Part shown: one piece after another, positions 61,800 through 64,000 of the stretch | Layout: every line of letters begins with the position of its first letter | How positions within the stretch are numbered: position 1 is the first letter of the stretch | DNA from: Macquaria australasica | Lineage: Eukaryota; Chordata; Actinopteri; Centrarchiformes; Percichthyidae | Direction of reading: 5' to 3' | Assembly: GCA_005408345.1 (NCBI GenBank) | Contig: SEMN01000482.1 | Location: 64,501 to 128,500, forward strand | DNA: 64,000 nt | Program-made: the position numbers and the translations under genes | The notes under the pieces: model-generated | Database searches by the model: none | What the model was told of the DNA's origin: nothing | The model's input: the letters and a program-made list of their open reading frames with translations, nothing else

Positions 61800-61895
61800 C
61801 GTTTCTCTGGTATGGTTCCTTTTATATATTTTATGCACCTCGGACCAAATGAATTTCCTCTTTTGGATAATAAAGATACATTTGATTTGGTTTTA
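61800..61895 (+). repeat. LINE 3' tail fragment
   Basis: AATGAATTTCCTCTTTTGGA followed by TAATAAAGATACATTTGATT resembles the 3' end of teleost Rex/RTE-type LINEs. Confidence 0.45.
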
Positions 61896-62074
61896 ATTTT
61901 AATCATATCACATGATCTCTCTCAGAAGACGGAGTTTGCCCACTTGTCATGGAATAGGTAGATGATCACGTTTCCATTTACTTTAAGGAGTTCTCGTCCA
62001 TGTTGGCTTAAAAGTTTTGGTTCAAGTTGGACCTTGGAAACAGCAGTGAACAAAACAAAAAAAGAAGCTCATGC

Positions 62075-62170
62075 GATATGATCAAAAGCTCCAAAACAAC
62101 TAAATGGACCTTGAGGTGACATTGTTTTGCCAACTGCTGTTTTCAAGAACAAGAATGAACTTTGAACCTA
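62075..62170 (+). repeat. Dispersed repeat D, copy 2
   Basis: Partner of 17275-17375. GATCAAAAGCTCCA, TGACATTG, CCAACTGCTGTTTTCAAGAA and GAATGAACTTTGAACCT are in the same order and orientation. Confidence 0.75.
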
Positions 62171-64000
62171 AAATGTTAGCTAGAGAAACTAAATATCTGA
62201 TTCCCGCGGGTGTCATTGTGTCAGTGTTCAAAATAATACTGTACGAAATGATGAGGTATGGCCTGATATTTGATGCAACACAAACTCGGCTGGAGTTTGT
62301 TTCCAATGAACGATTCGTGTATGGCTCTGCTGTATCTGTCCAACGTCTTTATAGATTTCTTGTATTTTCTTTATTCTGCTGCCAAGTGCTGATTGAACAC
62401 GGGAGCAGGACGGAATGGAACAGATTAGAAATCTACAGAATTCTAATTCTCCTCCTCTAATGGCCTACAGTAGAGTCATAGTAATGTGAAAAGGATTAAC
62501 ACTGGGATGAATGCACGAGAGGAGGGAGAGAGCCCGAGATTACAATAAGAGCTTTGTTTGTCCAACTATCGAGCTGAGGTTTCTGCAAGGATCCATTATT
62601 CTTGCTTTGATGCTGCTGTCTCAATGAAAAGTGGTTGGCGGCGATGCATTGTTTCAACAGCAAAGGGGGATATCACTGCAGTGCTATTCAGCATAATTTA
62701 GCCTGCCCTCCCTCCTTCCCATCCCACACCCCTAACTCACTCCCTGCCTGCTTCGTTGTGACTCTGTGCAATTACCTGCAGTGCTAAATCAGAGTTTGAC
62801 AGCGGCGGCTAAATATGGAGCTTCATGCCCACCTTCACCTTATCAAACTTTCAGGGATTTGCCAAGCAGAAAGCACTCCAAAAGGGATGGAGGCCCCTGA
62901 TAAACGCCTCGGTTACCCAGGACGACGGTTGTCGAGGGCACCGTTTGTCAGTTATACGGGCTGGTTGTCAAGGAGCAGATTGTCAGAGACCAGGGAAGTC
63001 GGGGACAATTAGAAGATGGGTGATTTATGGCGTGTGATAAAAAGCCGAGCCGCTGCCGTGTTTGGTGGGTGTCGGTGTGTCTGAGCACCACCTTCCTCAG
63101 CCGTGCATGCAGTCGGACGCGTTGATATGTCAGAGTGTGACAGATATTCCTGGCTTGGCGCTTGCAACGTCATTTCCCATCGCTCCTCTCAGCACAGATG
63201 TTCGCCTGTGCATACCCGATCACACACCCAGCTGCACGCACACATACACACACATAATGGGCAGCACTCCTCACGCATCCCGGCTCCAGCTGTTCCAACA
63301 GTTAGTGGGACATGGTAGATGCCTCTATTAGAGAGCCGCAAATCCCTGCAGAGGTAGAGAAAAGAGATGGAGTGAGCGATGGATGAGGAATGAATAGAGG
63401 GGGATGAACAATGACCCCGGTGCTTCAGGGAGGGAGGGAGGGAGGGATCATGCTCTGGCTCTGCTAAGTCTCACAGCAGACATTCTGCACATTTCTGGAT
63501 CTAGCTTCAGAGATTTTTAGTTGAAGTGGAGGGGGAGAGGTGCACACAGCATGGGCGTGTGGGGGGTTTTGAGGAGGGGTCTTGGAGCGGGTGATGAATG
63601 CTGGCGGAATGCTCCAGGAATGTCAGATGGGGCTTTTTAGAGGCGGCCTGCTCAACGAGGGCAGATGTGGCCCCGGGGGAAATCACAGGATCATCATTCC
63701 ACCACTGCTTACCTTTTTCTTTCCAACACACACCGTACACAGATCCCCACACACACATTCCAGTGGAACAATCTCCACTGTACGTTCGTCAAGGAGGGAA
63801 AGTTTTTAAGGGGCAATTTAACCCCCAGCTGGGAAGCGGTGGCTATCTCCAACCTTTACAGATGGTTTTATTTACTTTTTACAAGGATTTATGTTTGCGA
63901 GTTTGAAGCTCCTGCCAGCTGCTGGTAGTACACTGGAGGTTAAATGCTACAAAATAAAGTACAGGGTTGGTAAAAGACCTCTGTTACAGCAGCATCTCTT
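62171..64000 (+). other. Last intron segment in the window
   Basis: Mixed-composition, relatively GC-rich DNA (62700-63100) that could hold conserved non-coding sequence. A strong G-quadruplex motif lies at 63428-63446. No exon recognised; an open frame of 118 codons at 62104-62460 overlaps repeat D and is not credible as a gene. Confidence 0.45.
63428..63446 (+). other. Tight G-quadruplex motif
   Basis: Five GGG runs separated by single A residues on the sense strand, the strongest type of parallel G-quadruplex motif. Confidence 0.7.

Overview
This window is a piece of a teleost nuclear genome, most likely a percomorph (spiny-rayed) fish. The evidence is very dense (CA)n/(GT)n microsatellites, a decayed Tc1-type transposon, several interspersed repeats I recognise from percomorph genomes, an intact nuclear tRNA-Glu gene, and a single vertebrate coding exon with a canonical splice donor. 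No bacterial, organellar or viral gene content was seen.

Layout. Positions 1-32,298 are gene-poor flank. They hold a full-length but dead Tc1/mariner element (about 1,590-3,004), microsatellites, a lone tRNA-Glu(TTC) gene (14,563-14,634), and several short non-autonomous elements with terminal inverted repeats (16,468-16,844; 23,609-24,039; 29,307-29,735). Positions 32,299-32,378 are a perfect (CTAT)20 tract directly upstream of a CpG-rich promoter/leader (about 32,380-32,839). Positions 32,840-33,339 are the first coding exon of heparan sulfate 6-O-sulfotransferase 1 (hs6st1), giving the Golgi membrane anchor, the stem and the N-terminal part of the sulfotransferase domain with its PAPS-binding loop. 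Everything from 33,340 to the end reads as the first intron; the exon with the rest of the catalytic domain is not in the window.

Within the intron the most interesting signals are: a juxtaposed 3' and 5' splice site at 54,334|54,335 that looks like a recursive splice site, lying 313 bases upstream of a 134-base pure (GT) tract; a duplicated module with six GATTA-type homeodomain cores (40,522-40,745); a forkhead-type palindrome (41,123-41,148); a 30-base near-identical motif repeated 1,355 bases apart (56,331 and 57,686); and several strong G-quadruplex motifs. Outside the gene, an octamer overlapping a perfect CRE (13,036-13,050) stands out. The hs6st1 leader carries three short upstream ORFs and one 69-codon uORF that overlaps the true start, which suggests translational control.

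I found no undescribed multi-gene system. The window has one protein-coding exon and one tRNA gene, and nearly all other open frames are translations of microsatellites or low-complexity DNA. Repeat-family and regulatory calls rest on pattern recognition without database searches.
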